DNA of 17,752 nucleotides. Source: NORP309 sp964564165 (GTDB lineage Bacteria; Pseudomonadota; Gammaproteobacteria; Xanthomonadales; Marinicellaceae). Location of the stretch: assembly GCA_964564165.1 (NCBI GenBank), contig CAZLZZ010000061.1:1-17752 (forward strand), written 5' to 3'. Of this stretch, positions 16,701 through 17,752 are shown in pieces; the stretch's first letter is position 1; each line of letters opens with the position of its first letter. The position numbers and the translations under genes are program-made. The notes beneath the pieces were generated by a model, which saw only the letters and a list, made by a program, of their open reading frames with translations, was not told where the DNA came from and made no database searches.

Positions 16701-16781
16701 CCAGCTGCAAAACATCCATCCAAAAAGATGCATTGCGATAGCATTACTGGTTATGAGTATTTACTGGGAGCAGTACAATGA
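13779..16781 (+). CDS. Exported tandem amidohydrolase, N-terminal domain lacking HxH
   Basis: A 1000-residue protein with a signal peptide (about 1-22) and two amidohydrolase-superfamily halves. In the N-terminal half (about 30-430), YPGFILLDSNYGL aligns with the metal-binding PG-x-ID-x-H-x-H segment but has D99 and N101 in place of the two histidines. It still ends with the conserved SSPAKIL...GHLRKGASANFII part. The C-terminal half (about 565-985) is intact: H621 and H623 (IIDEHSHIAL), H783 (TCHSY), H809 (FTHILEG) and D863 (NSDDPE), ending TLNPAKLLHLDDRMGSIKIG and KDADIVLW. It should be a metal-dependent hydrolase of the imidazolonepropionase/prolidase-like group; the substrate cannot be told. 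The charged, low-complexity region near 515-535 (KETDKNSKDDKKTNNES) may be a linker. An in-frame ATG at 13791 is an alternative start. It overlaps the next gene by 4 bp (ATGA). Confidence 0.85.
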   Translation: MKKIMKKITLFLSLFTLLCVHANPLPTAVTNGSKDERHIIYAFVHANIFVDAYTKLDDATFLIQDNKVLGVGKKIKVPDNAIVYDLDGQNIYPGFILLDSNYGLPEVPPKAPFTFFGKEIMDTTTTGAVNTNESIKASYQAINEFNHDAKQAKALRKLGFSTVLTSKHDGIMRGTSTLVNLNDDAVQSSIINSNQAFHLSFNKGSSKQLYPISLMGASALLRQTWLDAKWYGTGKEGYTDIDLQAVNKHQSKQQIFAVKNWQEALLANKIAKEFNKNIVLKTSGDSYKHIDAIKKLNRSLIVPLSFPKAPDVSDKLDAWNVSLDKMLEWEAAPYNLYYLHKKGVEFAVAPKEHKTFFKDMKKAIKKGLPESAMLAALTSSPAKILSNPSLGHLRKGASANFIITQGGVFSKEGKIIENWVAGKRFAINEKSMMDSGIYQLDVAGLDQELTLKNKAGKLSFKSTGKENKTEYKTTYKAKISHDFVTFEIKQKDNVTKLLGLITKNSMHNIPGQQPIWSVKRISDAKETDKNSKDDKKTNNESIPVIPQPFSSYGLHQPSTNSSFLIRNTTVWTNEDDGILKETDVLIDDGEIVKIGKNIQAKANKTIDGTGMHLTAGIIDEHSHIALLSINDIATNSTMVRMEDALDSDDINLYRNLSGGVTAAQLLHGSANPLGGQSAIIKMRWGATGDELLIKDADKFVKFALGENVKRSRSQNSIRYPLTRMGVEQVYRDAFSNALDYEKEWQAYNKLRKSAKKKTSAPRQDLMMDATLEIINKERFVTCHSYVQSEINMMMEVANDYDFNINTFTHILEGYKVADKMLAHGVGASTFADWWAYKWEVNYAIPYNASIMTKVGVTTAINSDDPEMSRRLNQEAAKSIKYGGMSEQEALKLVTLNPAKLLHLDDRMGSIKIGKDADIVLWSDNPLSIYAKVNKTFVDGRLLFDRQQQEEIETVIAKQKERLIKKINKSDEPKTPAAKHPSKKMHCDSITGYEYLLGAVQ

Positions 16782-17752
16782 AAAATACAATGAGAACATT
16801 TATACTATTAATGCTCATATCATCTACTGCCTTGGCTTTGTCACCCATACCCGCAGGAATTCAAACACAACCCATAGTTTATCACAATGCAACGATACAT
16901 ATCGGCAATGGCGAAGTTCTTGAAAATGCCACTATTGCATTTGATAAGGGAAAAATCACCCGAGTAGGCCATTTTGAAATGGCCAGGCAAACCTCTGATA
17001 TTGACTTAAAAGGCAAACATGTTTACCCAGGGTTCATATTGCCCAACAGCAGTTTAGGACTAACCGAAGTAGATTCAATCAAGGCTACGGTCGATCACCG
17101 CGAAACGGGTCAAAATAATGCCAATGTCAGAGCAATTGTTGCCTACAATACCGATTCTGAGTTACCCCCTACTCTAAAGTTTAATGGTATTCTGCTTGCC
17201 CAGACTATGCCTCAAGGTGGTTTAATCAGTGGTTTATCATCAGTTGTTCAACTGGATGCATGGGACTGGCAAGATGCGGCAATCAAAATAGATGAAGGCA
17301 TTCATGTTAACTGGCCCAGCGCTATGAAAGGCAAGTTTGACTTCAGTACATTTACAGTCAAGATGGTAAAAAACAAAGGCTATAGAAAACAATTAGAAGT
17401 CATTAAAAGTCTATTTGAAAATGCCAAAAGCTTTGATAAAAACACTCAAGTGAATCTAAAATTAGCGGCAGCTAAAGGTGTTTTTGAAGGGACGAGAAAG
17501 ATTTATATACACACCAACAATTCAAAAGCTATCGTTAAATCGATAAGTTATTTTCAATCATTGGGCATCAATAATTTAATTCTGGTTTCAGGCCAAGGCA
17601 CAGAACCTGTTATCGGGTTCATAAAGAAAAGTGGAGTACCCGTTATTGTTGCAACAGTACATGACTTACCCGACCAAGATGATCGTTCAGTTGATGGTGG
17701 CTATACCATTGCAATCAAACTAAACAATGCAGGAATATTAGTAGCCATAGGA
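16778..17752 (+). CDS. Amidohydrolase-superfamily protein, 3' end outside window
   Basis: An open frame of 325 codons from the ATG at 16778 runs uninterrupted to the window edge. Residues 1-20 form a signal peptide (ends ALA). The protein starts like an amidohydrolase (PIVYHNATIHIGNG, KGKITRVG, GKHVYPGFI), but the metal-binding H-x-H is replaced: YPGFILPNSSLGL has N90 and S92 at those places. Further on are GLTEVDSIKATVD, NANVRAIVAYNTDSELPP and MPQGGLISGLSSVVQ, typical of a subfamily usually paired with a larger amidohydrolase like its upstream neighbour. Start support is strong: GGGAG lies 7 nt upstream, and ATGA overlaps the preceding stop, implying coupled translation. It may be a non-catalytic partner of the protein at 13779-16781. 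The C-terminal half cannot be seen. Confidence 0.85.
   Translation, partial: MKNTMRTFILLMLISSTALALSPIPAGIQTQPIVYHNATIHIGNGEVLENATIAFDKGKITRVGHFEMARQTSDIDLKGKHVYPGFILPNSSLGLTEVDSIKATVDHRETGQNNANVRAIVAYNTDSELPPTLKFNGILLAQTMPQGGLISGLSSVVQLDAWDWQDAAIKIDEGIHVNWPSAMKGKFDFSTFTVKMVKNKGYRKQLEVIKSLFENAKSFDKNTQVNLKLAAAKGVFEGTRKIYIHTNNSKAIVKSISYFQSLGINNLILVSGQGTEPVIGFIKKSGVPVIVATVHDLPDQDDRSVDGGYTIAIKLNNAGILVAIG

Overview
The window is about 17.7 kb of low-GC DNA with a Gram-negative, probably gammaproteobacterial gene content: an outer-membrane-barrel-like protein, Sec signal peptides, an ETF-ubiquinone oxidoreductase, a CadC-like membrane regulator, and dispersed ATTCCCGC/GCGGGAAT hairpin repeats. The secreted proteins (BspA-type repeats, CSLREA-like beta-helix, IFNNGFE C-termini) recall marine Marinicella/Xanthomonadales-like genomes. 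That taxonomic guess is inference only.

Layout. (1) 1-1623: a small outer-membrane-barrel-like gene (83-742, +) sits between two copies of a hairpin repeat in inverted orientation. The second copy abuts a decayed 5' remnant of an acetoacetyl-CoA synthetase gene (796-1415, -), which has no start codon, a frameshift and no 3' part. (2) 1624-3915 (+): a membrane-anchored winged-helix regulator with a C-terminal TPR-like sensor region and no visible Shine-Dalgarno sequence. (3) 3947-11410 (-): a block of four secreted proteins in two transcription units. One is a 1403-residue BspA-type repeat protein (7199-11410). The other is a tightly packed three-gene operon: a beta-helix protein (5257-6990), an 84-residue mini-protein (4996-5250) and a SYQG/PRQ-domain protein (3947-4987). 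Three of the four carry the same heptapeptide, IFNNGFE: two at the extreme C-terminus and one 88 residues from the end. (4) 11561-17752 (+): an operon of ETF-QO, a chalcone-isomerase-fold protein, and two amidohydrolase-superfamily proteins, the last running off the window.

The most notable signal is shared control of the secreted block. Upstream of each of its two transcription units lies an array of CTGATTA-like direct repeats with an exact 11-bp period. In both, the nearest repeat begins 22 bp from the edge of a -10 hexamer, over a poor -35. An 11-bp direct-repeat period is the usual operator geometry of OmpR/PhoB-type winged-helix activators, and a regulator of that fold is encoded just beyond the block. 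Together, the shared operator, the shared C-terminal tag and the nearby one-component regulator suggest a small regulon for surface or exported proteins. The link to the regulator and any function of the tag are inference.
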